Source: an uncultured Clostridia bacterium
GTDB lineage: Bacteria; Bacillota; Clostridia; TANB77; CAG-508
DNA: 44,281 nt
Assembly: GCA_944386645.1 (NCBI GenBank)
Contig: CALXBW010000013.1
Location: 1 to 44,281 of the forward strand
Direction: 5' to 3'
Shown here: in pieces, positions 1 through 7,746 of the stretch
Layout of the letters: the number at the start of each line of letters is the position of its first letter
Position numbering within the stretch: the first letter of the stretch is position 1
The notes under the pieces: generated by a model
Database searches by the model: none
What the model was told of the DNA's origin: nothing
Seen by the model: the letters and a program-made list of their open reading frames with translations, nothing else
Program-made: the position numbers and the translations under genes

Positions 1-84
1 ATAGTGGCAAAAGATGATCCAAGTATACAAATAGTAATACCAAAAGAATTTGCACCAGTAATATTGCAGACAGGTACTTTTTAA
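1..84 (+). CDS. 3' end of an unidentified CDS, truncated by the window edge
   Basis: An open frame of 27 codons runs from the window edge to a TAA at 82-84 and ends in the residues VILQTGTF. Codon use (ATA, CCA, GTA, AAA) looks like the genuine genes of this window. Too little remains to name a family. The stop lies at the point where the minus-strand transposase relic begins, so the last codons may have been changed by that insertion. Confidence 0.35.
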   Translation: MVAKDDPSIQIVIPKEFAPVILQTGTF

Positions 85-525
85 TGTACTAAAAAAACTT
101 TCCATTGGTGAATTATCTATTGGTGTGCCTTTTCGTGACATGCTTTGTATAAAGTTATTATTTTCTAATTCTTTTTGAAATGTTAAACTATTATATAAAC
201 TTCCTTGGTCTGAATGAAATATTGTTCCTTCTGGTATTGATTTATCTTTTATTTTTTCAAACATTTTCATTACTGTTACTAATGTTGCACTTTTTCCTAT
301 TTCTCTACTTTCTATCATTTTTGTATGCAAATCTTTTATTGGTGATATATATGTTTTTATTCCAAACATTGATATTTCTGTTATATCTGTTGCCATTTTA
401 TCATATGGGCAACTTGTAGAAAAGTTTCTTTTTAATACATTATGTTTTGGATGTGGTTTTCCTGGATTTATATATTTTTTCTTTGCTCTTATTACTGATA
501 AATATCCGTTTTCTTTTATTGTAGG
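82..525 (-). pseudogene. IS3-family transposase OrfB relic, both ends missing
   Basis: Read on the minus strand, this stretch encodes the C-terminal half of an IS3-family OrfB integrase-core (DDE) transposase. The diagnostic blocks appear in order: a first-aspartate region resembling the family W-x-T-D-I-T box (here MATDITEISMFG), the second-aspartate box HSDQGSLY, and the final box DNSPMESFFSTL with the catalytic glutamate. The N-terminal half and all of OrfA are absent. The frame ends in unrelated sequence near 82, before the normal C-terminus, and no terminal inverted repeats are visible. A MITE-like repeat starting at 521 abuts or interrupts the 5' side. It cannot transpose by itself. Confidence 0.8.
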
Positions 526-648
526 GACGAACAGTGTTCGCCCTAGCTAACGAAGACTTTCTCAAAAACTATTCACTCTTCACCATTCACTATTCATTAT
601 TCATTATTCATTATTCATCGCAACCAAAGGTTGCAGACATAACCCTAC
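521..648. repeat. MITE-like repeat family A, copy 1 (GTAGGG termini)
   Basis: A 128-bp segment starts with GTAGGG and ends with its complement CCCTAC. Just inside the left end is a short palindrome, CGAACAGTGTTCG. The right part has the small hairpin GCAACC-AAA-GGTTGC followed by GACATAACCCTAC. Copy 2 at 30044-30132 has the same ends and the same left-end hairpin, and the hairpin plus GACATAAC recurs at 30293-30318. It is non-coding and looks like a non-autonomous repeat family. Confidence 0.6.
591..618. repeat. Four perfect tandem copies of the 7-mer TATTCAT
   Basis: Exactly four uninterrupted TATTCAT units lie inside repeat family A copy 1, preceded by degenerate units (ATTCACTCTTCACCATTCAC). 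The related module at 30275-30318 has the same flanks but no 7-mer array, so the array expanded in one copy. Confidence 0.85.
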
Positions 649-746
649 TAAATTTATTAATATTAACAACGAAAATTATATAAGTGTAGAACTTTTTGTT
701 TATTAAGAATATTTTAATATTAAATAAAAAAATATTTAATATTTAT

Positions 747-775
747 TTGATAAATTAAACTTACAAAAATGTAAT
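747..775 (+). promoter_or_regulatory. Possible sigma-A promoter for the CmpB-like gene
   Basis: TTGATA (747-752) and TGTAAT (770-775) are separated by exactly 17 bp, 72 bp before the start codon at 848. The surrounding 650-840 region is very AT-rich and has no other gene. Confidence 0.4.
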
Positions 776-847
776 ATTAGATAAATGTATTTCTATACAA
801 ATATATAATTCAAAAAATTATAATATTAATAAAGGTAGGAGTATAAT

Positions 848-1489
848 ATGGATAATGTGAATAAATTTGATAAGTTTATTAAAGTATTTATAATATTTAT
901 GATAGGTAGTGTTATAGGTTATGTAGTTGAAATGATAGTTGCTTTAGTTCAAAATGGATATATTGAATCTAGACAAGGACTTTTATATGGACCATTTACG
1001 CCTGTATATGGAATTGGAATTATAGTATACTATATATTCTTTAGTAAAATAAAAACAAGGGATAAAAAAATAGTATTCTTGTTATCAATGTTAATTGGTG
1101 GAATAACAGAATACTTATGTTCTTTTATTCAAGAAAAAGTTTTTGGAACTATTTCTTGGAATTATTCTGAATGGCTTTTTAATATTAATGGAAGAACTAC
1201 TTTAATACATTGTACATATTGGGGAATTGCTGGTTTATTATATGTATCATACATTGAACCTCTTATACCTAAGATTGAAAATGCAATTAAGAATAATCAT
1301 GTAAGAGTTATAAGTAGTTGTTTAGTTATATGTATGGTATTAAATATAACAATATCTACAATGGCTGCTTTAAGACAAAAAGAGAGAATTGAAGATGTAC
1401 CAGCAAGTGGAACTTTAGATATGTTTTTAGATAAGAATTATCCTAATGAGTATATGGATCAAGTATTTGCAAATAAGAAGCAAGTTTAA
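848..1489 (+). CDS. CmpB-like (ABC_trans_CmpB/DUF1113 family) membrane protein
   Basis: A 213-aa integral membrane protein with about five hydrophobic segments (roughly residues 12-34, 55-68, 75-97, 120-140 and 154-173). The motifs G-Y-V-V-E near the N-terminus, G-P-F-T-P-V-Y-G-I-G in the second segment and N-I-N-G-R-T before the fourth are the conserved blocks of the family often labelled 'putative ABC transporter permease, type IV'. The start is set by GGTAGGAG six bases upstream of ATG. No ATPase gene is adjacent, so a transport role is only inherited from the family name. It is a single-gene transcription unit followed by a terminator at 1508-1555. Confidence 0.8.
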   Translation: MDNVNKFDKFIKVFIIFMIGSVIGYVVEMIVALVQNGYIESRQGLLYGPFTPVYGIGIIVYYIFFSKIKTRDKKIVFLLSMLIGGITEYLCSFIQEKVFGTISWNYSEWLFNINGRTTLIHCTYWGIAGLLYVSYIEPLIPKIENAIKNNHVRVISSCLVICMVLNITISTMAALRQKERIEDVPASGTLDMFLDKNYPNEYMDQVFANKKQV

Positions 1490-1507
1490 AATTATTAATA
1501 TAGTTAG

Positions 1508-1555
1508 AAAAAATAGAAATAATAGAATATTATATTTTATTATTTCTATTTTTTT
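1508..1555 (+). terminator. Rho-independent terminator
   Basis: A perfect 16-bp stem, 1508-1523 with 1539-1554, with a U-rich 3' arm running into further T residues. Confidence 0.75.
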
Positions 1556-1569
1556 GATTAAAAAAACTA

Positions 1570-1600
1570 TTGACTTGGAGTGAACTATAAGTGATAATAT
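1570..1600 (+). promoter_or_regulatory. Orphan MerR-type promoter/operator
   Basis: TTGACT (1570-1575) is followed after an over-long 19-bp spacer by TAATAT (1595-1600). The spacer carries the interrupted dyad ACTTGGAGT-GA-ACTATAAGT (two mismatches between arms), the layout of promoters untwisted by MerR-family activators. A consensus AAAGGAGG and an ATG follow at 1625-1642, but that reading frame stops after four codons. The regulated gene has been lost and a sigma-factor fragment now follows. Confidence 0.55.
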
Positions 1601-1641
1601 GAAAAAATAAATAATAAAAAAATAAAGGAGGAAAATATTAT

Positions 1642-1860
1642 GAAGAAACTATAATAGAAAAGGTTATAGATAGCGAACAGAATTTAGAGATATTAAAAAT
1701 ACTTCATTCTTTAGAAGAACCATATAAAGAAGTTTTTACTTTAAGAGTTTATGGAGAACTTTCATTTAAACAAATTGGTGAAATATTTGATAAAAATGAA
1801 AACTGGGCAAGAGTAACATATTATCGTTCAAAATTAAAAATAAAGGAGAATTTGAAATGA
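1642..1860 (+). pseudogene. ECF sigma factor, C-terminal (region 4) fragment
   Basis: An open frame without a usable start encodes about 72 residues of a sigma-70 family region 4: an acidic lead (IEKVIDSEQNLEILKIL), then L-E-E-P-Y-K-E-V-F-T-L-R and the helix-turn-helix segment SFKQIGEIFDKNENWARVTY. The frame has stop codons upstream at 1618 and beyond. Region 2, needed to bind the -10 element, is missing. Its TGA (1858-1860) overlaps the ATG of the anti-sigma gene in the order usual for sigma/anti-sigma pairs. The fragment probably became fused to the MerR-type promoter and RBS upstream by deletion. Confidence 0.75.
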
Positions 1861-2549
1861 GTAAACAATGTAAAATAGTACAAGATTTATTGCCATTATA
1901 TGTTGATAAAGTATCATCTGACGAGTCAAATGAACTAATTGAGGCACATCTTAAAGAATGTGATGAATGTAATAAAGTTTTAAATATATTAAAGAATGAA
2001 GAAAAAGTGTCAAATGTAGATGAGAAAGATGCAATAAAAAGATTTAATAAAAAGTTGAAACGTAAAAATTTAAAAATTATAATTATTACAATTTTAATAA
2101 TTATATTAGTTACTTTTTTAGGTTGGAGATTATTATATGTCAATGAAACTACAGTTAAATATGAAGATAACTTAGTTAATGTAGAAATACCAGAAGATGA
2201 AGGTATAGATATATATATAAATGCAAAAAATTATAAAAATGGATATGCTATATTAGTAAAAACAGGAGAAAATACTTATGATGTTTATGTAAATATAACA
2301 CAAAATATTTTCACAAAATTATTTAAAGATAATGACAAATCAAACAATTTAATAAGAATAGGAAATAATATGTGTATAGATTTTCAAAGTCAGAGTGTAA
2401 GATTTTATATTCCAGGAGAAGCGGGAAAAATAGAAAATGTTTATTATGTTAATGATGATTATAAAGACATAGTATTTTTACTAGATGAAGATTTGACAAA
2501 ATTAGAAGATAAAACTTTAGTATGGACTGATAAAAAATTTAATGAATAG
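1857..2549 (+). CDS. Anti-sigma factor with N-terminal zinc finger (zf-HC2)
   Basis: A 230-aa single-pass membrane protein. Residues 1-45 form a zf-HC2-type anti-sigma zinc finger (C5 and the H-x3-C-x2-C motif HLKECDEC). A transmembrane helix covers about residues 72-90. The remaining ~140 residues are predicted extracytoplasmic and match nothing I recognise. Such proteins hold an ECF sigma factor at the membrane until a signal releases it. Here the cognate sigma gene directly upstream, overlapping by ATGA, keeps only region 4, so this anti-sigma factor probably has no partner from this locus. The start is supported by the overlap and AAAGGAG upstream. Confidence 0.8.
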   Translation: MSKQCKIVQDLLPLYVDKVSSDESNELIEAHLKECDECNKVLNILKNEEKVSNVDEKDAIKRFNKKLKRKNLKIIIITILIIILVTFLGWRLLYVNETTVKYEDNLVNVEIPEDEGIDIYINAKNYKNGYAILVKTGENTYDVYVNITQNIFTKLFKDNDKSNNLIRIGNNMCIDFQSQSVRFYIPGEAGKIENVYYVNDDYKDIVFLLDEDLTKLEDKTLVWTDKKFNE

Positions 2550-2642
2550 TGAAAAGTGAATAATATAAATGTACTAATGTTTTTCATAATAAAATAACAG
2601 TAATTATTCATAATTAAAAAACTATAAATTAGAAAAATTCCC

Positions 2643-2671
2643 TTGTTGCGAAATAAATTTTGATGTACAAT
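2643..2671 (+). promoter_or_regulatory. Probable sigma-A promoter for the patatin-like gene
   Basis: TTGTTG (2643-2648), exactly 17 bp, then TACAAT (2666-2671), 20 bp before ATG 2692 with AGGAGG in between. Confidence 0.45.
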
Positions 2672-2691
2672 GTCTTTTATAGGAGGTTAAA

Positions 2692-3546
2692 ATGGGAAAA
2701 TCAGTTTTAGTATTAGAAGGCGGAGCAATGAGGAGTTTATATACTTCAGGAGTTTTAGATGTATTTATGAATAATAATATAGATATAGATTGTACAGTTG
2801 GAGTTTCAGCTGGCGCTTTGGTAGGTTCTAACTATGTATCTAATCAAAAAGGAAGGACTGCAAATATAAATATTAATTATTGTAAAGATTCAAAATATAT
2901 AGGAGTAGGAGCAATAAAAAATAATAAAGGATTAATTGGTTTTGATTATTTATTTGGTGAAATAGCTAAAGATAATCCTTTTGATGAGAAAGAGTTTTTT
3001 AGTACTAAGAAAAGATTTGTAACAGGAGTAACGAATTGTATAACAGGTAAAACAGAATACTTTGATAAAGATTTAAAAAATACATATAAATTATTACAAG
3101 CATCTTCTAGTATGCCATTAGTTTCTAAAATTGTAGAAATAAATGGAAAGCCATATCTAGATGGAGCAATAGACTGTAATGTACCAATAGATTGGGCTTT
3201 AGATCAAGGATATGAAAAGATTGTAGTTGTGCTTACAAGAAATAAAGAGTATAGAAAACAACCATTGTCAAATAAAATGAAGAAAATGTACAATTTGGTA
3301 TATAAGAAATATCCTAATTTATTAAAAACTATGTATGATAGACCAAATAAATATAATGAAACTTATGATGAGATAGAAAAATTAGAAAGAGAAAACAGAA
3401 TATTTGTTTTTAGGCCAAAAAATAATGTAGATATATCAAGATTAGAAAGAGATCAAGATAAGTTAAGAGATTTATATGAAGAAGGAATAGATGAAGCTGA
3501 AAAGCAACTAGAGAATTTAAAAAAATATTTAAATGAAGTTTCATAG
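2692..3546 (+). CDS. Patatin-like phospholipase/esterase
   Basis: A 284-aa cytoplasmic protein of the bacterial patatin family (YjjU/RssA-like). Conserved elements are the oxyanion-hole loop G-G-A-M-R (residues 10-14), the nucleophile elbow G-V-S-A-G with catalytic Ser39, and the D-G-A motif with catalytic Asp157, giving a Ser-Asp dyad expected to hydrolyse acyl esters of lipids. The last third is charged and helical. The length is normal for the family. ATG 2692 follows a consensus AGGAGG at 7 bp. It is a single-gene unit between the anti-sigma gene and a hairpin at 3577. The substrate is unknown. Confidence 0.88.
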   Translation: MGKSVLVLEGGAMRSLYTSGVLDVFMNNNIDIDCTVGVSAGALVGSNYVSNQKGRTANININYCKDSKYIGVGAIKNNKGLIGFDYLFGEIAKDNPFDEKEFFSTKKRFVTGVTNCITGKTEYFDKDLKNTYKLLQASSSMPLVSKIVEINGKPYLDGAIDCNVPIDWALDQGYEKIVVVLTRNKEYRKQPLSNKMKKMYNLVYKKYPNLLKTMYDRPNKYNETYDEIEKLERENRIFVFRPKNNVDISRLERDQDKLRDLYEEGIDEAEKQLENLKKYLNEVS

Positions 3547-3576
3547 CGATAATAGTAATAAAAATTATGATTTATG

Positions 3577-3612
3577 TGAGAGTAATTATATTGATAATTA
3601 CTCTCATTTATG
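3577..3612 (+). terminator. Terminator-like hairpin
   Basis: A perfect 13-bp stem, 3577-3589 with 3594-3606, and a 4-nt loop; the following T-run (TTTATGTT) is short. Confidence 0.5.
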
Positions 3613-3885
3613 TTAATATACTATAATGAAAATTAAGATATTTTTAAAATTGGTATAAATTGATAATAAAATGATACATTTAGGTATATTAATTTATAAG
3701 AAAAGTTGATATAATAAAATTGAAGAGTTCTATATTATACATATGTTAAATTATTTTATGAATATCATATAGAAAACCATACAATATTTAAACTTTGGAC
3801 GAAAATTAATATTATTGAATATAAGCTAGAAAGAAAAAAGGGATGTTTTAAATTTAAAGACTTAATAAAAATAGGAGAGTTATAT
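3613..3885. other. AT-rich intergenic region, no gene recognised
   Basis: Very AT-rich spacer before the ABC exporter. The exporter frame stays open upstream to about 3724 but has no start codon there and no family-like residues, so I do not count it as coding. AGGAGAG at 3872-3878 is the exporter RBS. I found no -35/-10 pair with good spacing. Confidence 0.4.
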
Positions 3886-6800
3886 ATGTTACAAATAAAA
3901 AATGTTTTCAAACAATACAAAACAGGAAACTTAGTGCAAAAGGCTTTAGATGATGTAAGTCTAAATTTAAGAGATAATGAATTTGTTGCAATCCTTGGAC
4001 CAAGTGGTTCTGGCAAGACAACGCTTTTAAATATTATTGGTGGTTTGGATCGTTATGATAAAGGTGATTTAATAATTAATGGTATTTCTACAAAAAATTA
4101 TAAAGACAGAGATTGGGATTCTTACCGTAATCATACAATTGGTTTTGTGTTTCAAAGTTATAACTTAATACCACATCAAACTATTTTGGCTAATGTAGAA
4201 CTGGCATTAACTATTTCTGGGGTATCAAAAAGTAAACGTAGACAAAGAGCAATAAAAGCTCTTGAACAAGTAGGACTTGCAAATCAACTTCATAAAAAAC
4301 CAAATCAATTATCTGGAGGACAAATGCAAAGAGTTGCTATTGCAAGAGCTTTAGTAAATAATCCAGATATTGTGCTTGCTGATGAACCAACTGGTGCTTT
4401 AGATAGTGATACTAGTGTTCAAGTTATGGAATTATTAAAAGAAGTTGCAAAAGACCGTTTAGTAGTAATGGTAACACATAATCCAGAATTAGCAGAAAAT
4501 TATGCTACACGTATTGTTAATATAAGAGATGGAAAAATACGTTCTGATACAAATCCTTATATAGTAGAAAATGAGAAAGATAAAAAACTAGTACATAAAA
4601 ATTTAGGAAAAACATCAATGTCTTTTTTAACTTCACTATCACTTAGTTTTAATAATTTAAGAACAAAAAAGGGAAGGACGATATTAACATCTTTTGCAGG
4701 TTCAATTGGTATTATTGGTATAGCACTTATATTATCATTATCAAATGGAGTAAATACATATATAAAATCGGTGGAAGAGGATACTTTGTCGGAATATCCT
4801 CTGCAGATACGAAGTTCAGGTATTGATATAAGTTCAATGCTAGTGGGTTCTAATAATAACGGTGATGAAAATAAAGGAGATATTAATGTCAGTAAACAGT
4901 TAACTAATATGTTTTCAACAATAGGTTCTAACGATTTAACAGCTTTAAAACAATATCTAGAAAGTGATAGTTGTCCTATAAATGAGTATGCAAAGGATAT
5001 TGAATACACTTATGATATTACACCTAGAATTTATAGTTCGGATACAGAAAATTTAAGACAATTAAATCCAGATATTACATTTTCAAGTTTAGGAATGGGT
5101 TCTGGAGCATCTGCTAATAGTATGATGTCTAGTATGATGAGTACAGATGTATTTTTTCAAATGCCAGCTGATGAAAATTTATATAAGGATCAATATGATA
5201 TAAAAGCAGGAAATTGGCCTACTAATTATAATGAATGTGTTTTAGTTTTATCATCAAAAGGCAATGTTAGTGACTTTTTACTATACACATTAGGCTTAAG
5301 AGATTATAGTGAACTAGATGATTTGGTTACTCAATTTTCAAATGGTGAAGATGTAGACACTCCTGATAATTTAGGTTCATATTCTTATGATGATATTCTA
5401 GGAATTACTTTTAAATTAATTAATAGTAGTGATTGTTATGAATATGATGAAGAATATAAAGTTTGGCGTGATAAGACTGATAATACAGAATATATGAAAA
5501 ATATTGTAGAAAATGGAGAAGATTTAAAAATTGTTGGAATTGTGCAACCAAAAGAGGGAGCAACAAGCGCTATGTTATCAACAGGAATATGTTATCCTGA
5601 ATCTTTAACAAATCATGTGATTGAAAATGCAAAAAATAGTAAAATAGTGCAGGAACAATTAGCAAATTCAGAAGTTAATGTATTTACAGGTAAAAGATTT
5701 GATGATACTGAAAAAGAAAATTCTTTTGATATGAATTCATTAATTGATGTAGATACAAATGCTATACAATCAGCTTTTAAGATAGATCAATCTAAAATAA
5801 AAGTGGATTTCGGTAATTTAAATGATGTATTTGCAAAAAATTCATTACCTGCTATAGACATGAATGATATTTTAAGTAATATTAAATTCTCTATGTCAAG
5901 TGAAGATATAAAAGGAATACTAAACGACTTTTTAAAAGGGTATGAATCATATATGCAAGAAAATTCAGAAGTTGATTTTAGTCAAATTGGAGAACAATTA
6001 TCAGACTATTTACAATCAAAAGAAGTTAATGATTTATTAAATAAAAAAATTGCAGAAATTATTAAAGAAAATGGTGGTCTAACCATTACACAAGAACAAA
6101 TGCAAGAAATTATGACAGAGATTTTAGAAGGATATGAAAAGTATGTAAGTGATAATGAATTGATAAGTGTAGACGATTTAGATAAATATCTTATGGAATA
6201 TCTTGAATCTGATGAGGCTAAAAATATCATTACTAATAATTTATCAAAAATAATAAAATCTCAAGATATAGAAACGCAAATATCAACTATAATGGAAAAA
6301 TATATGCAAGATGTTATGAGTTCAATGAGTAAAAGTCTACAAAAAGAAATGCAGTCAAGTATTGCTAGTTTGAGTAAATCGATAGCGGGAGCAATTAGTA
6401 TAGATGAAAATGCTTTTGTGAATGCATTTCATATGAAAATGGATGAGGAAGAGTTATCAGAATTATTTAATTCGCTTATGTCTAAAGAAAATGTTACTTA
6501 TGAAAGCAATTTAAAAAAATTAAATTATGCAAATCTTGATGAACCAAGTGGTATAAATATTTATCCAAAAGATTTTGAAGGAAATAAATCAATTACAAAT
6601 TTGTTAAATGAATATAATACACGTATGCAAGAAGAGGGAAAAGAGGATAAAGTAATTTCATTTACTGATATGGTAGGAACTTTGATGAGTTCAGTAACAA
6701 CTATTGTTAATACAATTAGCTATGTATTAATTGCGTTTGTTGCGATATCTTTAGTTGTTTCTTCTATTATGATTGGTGTTATTACATATATTAGTGTATT

Positions 6801-7119
6801 AGAACGTAAAAAAGAAATAGGAATTTTAAGAGCAATGGGAGCATCTAAACGTAATGTGGCACAAGTATTTAATGCTGAGACTATTATTATTGGTGCACTT
6901 GCGGGAATAATTGGAGTAGGTATTACATTATTATTATTAATTCCTGTAAATAAGATTATTTATGTGATTTCAAATGGAGCCAATGTTAAGGCTATTTTAC
7001 CAATTATAGCAGGAATTATATTAATTGTATTAAGCATAATTTTAACTTTAATTGGAGGAATTATTCCTTCTAAGAAAGCAGCTAAAGAAGATCCTGTATT
7101 AGCATTAAGAAGTGAATAG
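3886..7119 (+). CDS. MacB-type ABC exporter, ATPase fused to FtsX-like permease
   Basis: A 1077-aa fusion protein. Residues 1-230 are an ABC ATPase of the LolD/MacB class: Walker A GPSGSGKT (38-45), signature LSGGQ (142-146), Walker B D-I-V-L-A-D-E (161-167). A transmembrane helix at about 266-287 starts the permease. About 650 predicted extracytoplasmic residues follow, then the FtsX domain with helices near 943-968, 1000-1021 and 1040-1064 and the cytoplasmic loop L-E-R-K-K-E-I-G-I-L-R-A-M-G-A-S. The domain order fits mechanotransmission-type exporters of peptides or antibiotics rather than importers. The extracytoplasmic part is unusually long and contains a duplicated ~50-residue helical segment (678-728 and 742-792). 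No two-component system is adjacent, so the substrate is unknown. Confidence 0.88.
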   Translation: MLQIKNVFKQYKTGNLVQKALDDVSLNLRDNEFVAILGPSGSGKTTLLNIIGGLDRYDKGDLIINGISTKNYKDRDWDSYRNHTIGFVFQSYNLIPHQTILANVELALTISGVSKSKRRQRAIKALEQVGLANQLHKKPNQLSGGQMQRVAIARALVNNPDIVLADEPTGALDSDTSVQVMELLKEVAKDRLVVMVTHNPELAENYATRIVNIRDGKIRSDTNPYIVENEKDKKLVHKNLGKTSMSFLTSLSLSFNNLRTKKGRTILTSFAGSIGIIGIALILSLSNGVNTYIKSVEEDTLSEYPLQIRSSGIDISSMLVGSNNNGDENKGDINVSKQLTNMFSTIGSNDLTALKQYLESDSCPINEYAKDIEYTYDITPRIYSSDTENLRQLNPDITFSSLGMGSGASANSMMSSMMSTDVFFQMPADENLYKDQYDIKAGNWPTNYNECVLVLSSKGNVSDFLLYTLGLRDYSELDDLVTQFSNGEDVDTPDNLGSYSYDDILGITFKLINSSDCYEYDEEYKVWRDKTDNTEYMKNIVENGEDLKIVGIVQPKEGATSAMLSTGICYPESLTNHVIENAKNSKIVQEQLANSEVNVFTGKRFDDTEKENSFDMNSLIDVDTNAIQSAFKIDQSKIKVDFGNLNDVFAKNSLPAIDMNDILSNIKFSMSSEDIKGILNDFLKGYESYMQENSEVDFSQIGEQLSDYLQSKEVNDLLNKKIAEIIKENGGLTITQEQMQEIMTEILEGYEKYVSDNELISVDDLDKYLMEYLESDEAKNIITNNLSKIIKSQDIETQISTIMEKYMQDVMSSMSKSLQKEMQSSIASLSKSIAGAISIDENAFVNAFHMKMDEEELSELFNSLMSKENVTYESNLKKLNYANLDEPSGINIYPKDFEGNKSITNLLNEYNTRMQEEGKEDKVISFTDMVGTLMSSVTTIVNTISYVLIAFVAISLVVSSIMIGVITYISVLERKKEIGILRAMGASKRNVAQVFNAETIIIGALAGIIGVGITLLLLIPVNKIIYVISNGANVKAILPIIAGIILIVLSIILTLIGGIIPSKKAAKEDPVLALRSE

Positions 7120-7147
7120 AATACTAATATATATTACTTAATAGTAT

Positions 7148-7176
7148 TTGCTAAATATAGACAAATATGGTATAAT
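7148..7176 (+). promoter_or_regulatory. Sigma-A promoter
   Basis: TTGCTA (7148-7153), exactly 17 bp, then the perfect TATAAT (7171-7176), 45 bp before ATG 7221. Confidence 0.6.
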
Positions 7177-7220
7177 ATATATGTTATATGACAATTTGTT
7201 TATAGAAAGAGGTGTTAAAA

Positions 7221-7547
7221 ATGTTAGTGGCTTCTATTTATATATTAGTATTATTGATATTTGCTTTAATTGCATTTGCTGTTATGCAGATAAAATTGGC
7301 AGGACTAAATGTAAAAGATTTTATATCATTTATAAAAGCTAATGATATGTTAGATAAATTATATAATTTTGCTCAAAGATATGAAAAATTAACACCAATG
7401 GAGCAACTAATATTTTTAAAAGAAGCAGATGAAGTTTTTAAAGCATTTAACAAAGTACCTGATATGTTGTGGGAAGATGAATACCAAAAGTATTTAAAGG
7501 TACTTAATACATATAGAGATATAAGAGTTTTAAAATGGCAATCATAA
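7221..7547 (+). CDS. Small single-pass membrane protein of unknown function
   Basis: A 108-aa protein. Residues 3-25 form one hydrophobic helix, followed by an 80-residue charged, helical cytoplasmic-type domain rich in Lys, Glu and Tyr that ends V-L-K-W-Q-S. I chose ATG 7221 because AAAGAGGTG lies at the right distance; a GTG at 7212 in the same frame would overlap the Shine-Dalgarno. It has its own promoter and terminator, so it is a monocistron between the ABC exporter and priA. I recognise no family. Confidence 0.65.
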   Translation: MLVASIYILVLLIFALIAFAVMQIKLAGLNVKDFISFIKANDMLDKLYNFAQRYEKLTPMEQLIFLKEADEVFKAFNKVPDMLWEDEYQKYLKVLNTYRDIRVLKWQS

Positions 7548-7619
7548 ATTTAGTATTATATATAAATACAAAATCTAATATAATTAAATAAGTTTATAAT
7601 ATATAATAAATTAGTAATA

Positions 7620-7667
7620 AAAAACAAATGTAAGTTTTATGTAGTAGAAATTACATTTGTTTTTTTA
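7620..7667 (+). terminator. Rho-independent terminator
   Basis: A 14-bp stem, 7620-7633 with 7651-7664, ending in an uninterrupted T tract. Confidence 0.8.
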
Positions 7668-7694
7668 TATTAAATAAGTAAAATTTTATATTTA

Positions 7695-7723
7695 TTGAAA
7701 ATAAAAACAAGAAGTGTTATGAT
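7695..7723 (+). promoter_or_regulatory. Sigma-A promoter for priA-def-fmt
   Basis: TTGAAA (7695-7700), 17 bp, TATGAT (7718-7723), 24 bp before ATG 7747. Confidence 0.55.
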
Positions 7724-7746
7724 ATAAAAAAATAATAGGAGAAAAA

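Noticed and set aside
180..419. Plus-strand hydrophobic ORF of 79 codons
   Set aside because: It is the antisense of the IS3 transposase relic, whose HSDQG and DNSPMESF motifs are on the minus strand.
591..618. TATTCAT array as a CRISPR array
   Set aside because: Units are only 7 bp, contiguous and without spacers; no cas genes are present.
3724..3885. N-terminal extension of the ABC exporter frame upstream of 3886
   Set aside because: The frame is open but lacks a start codon and RBS, and family ATPases begin at the chosen ATG.
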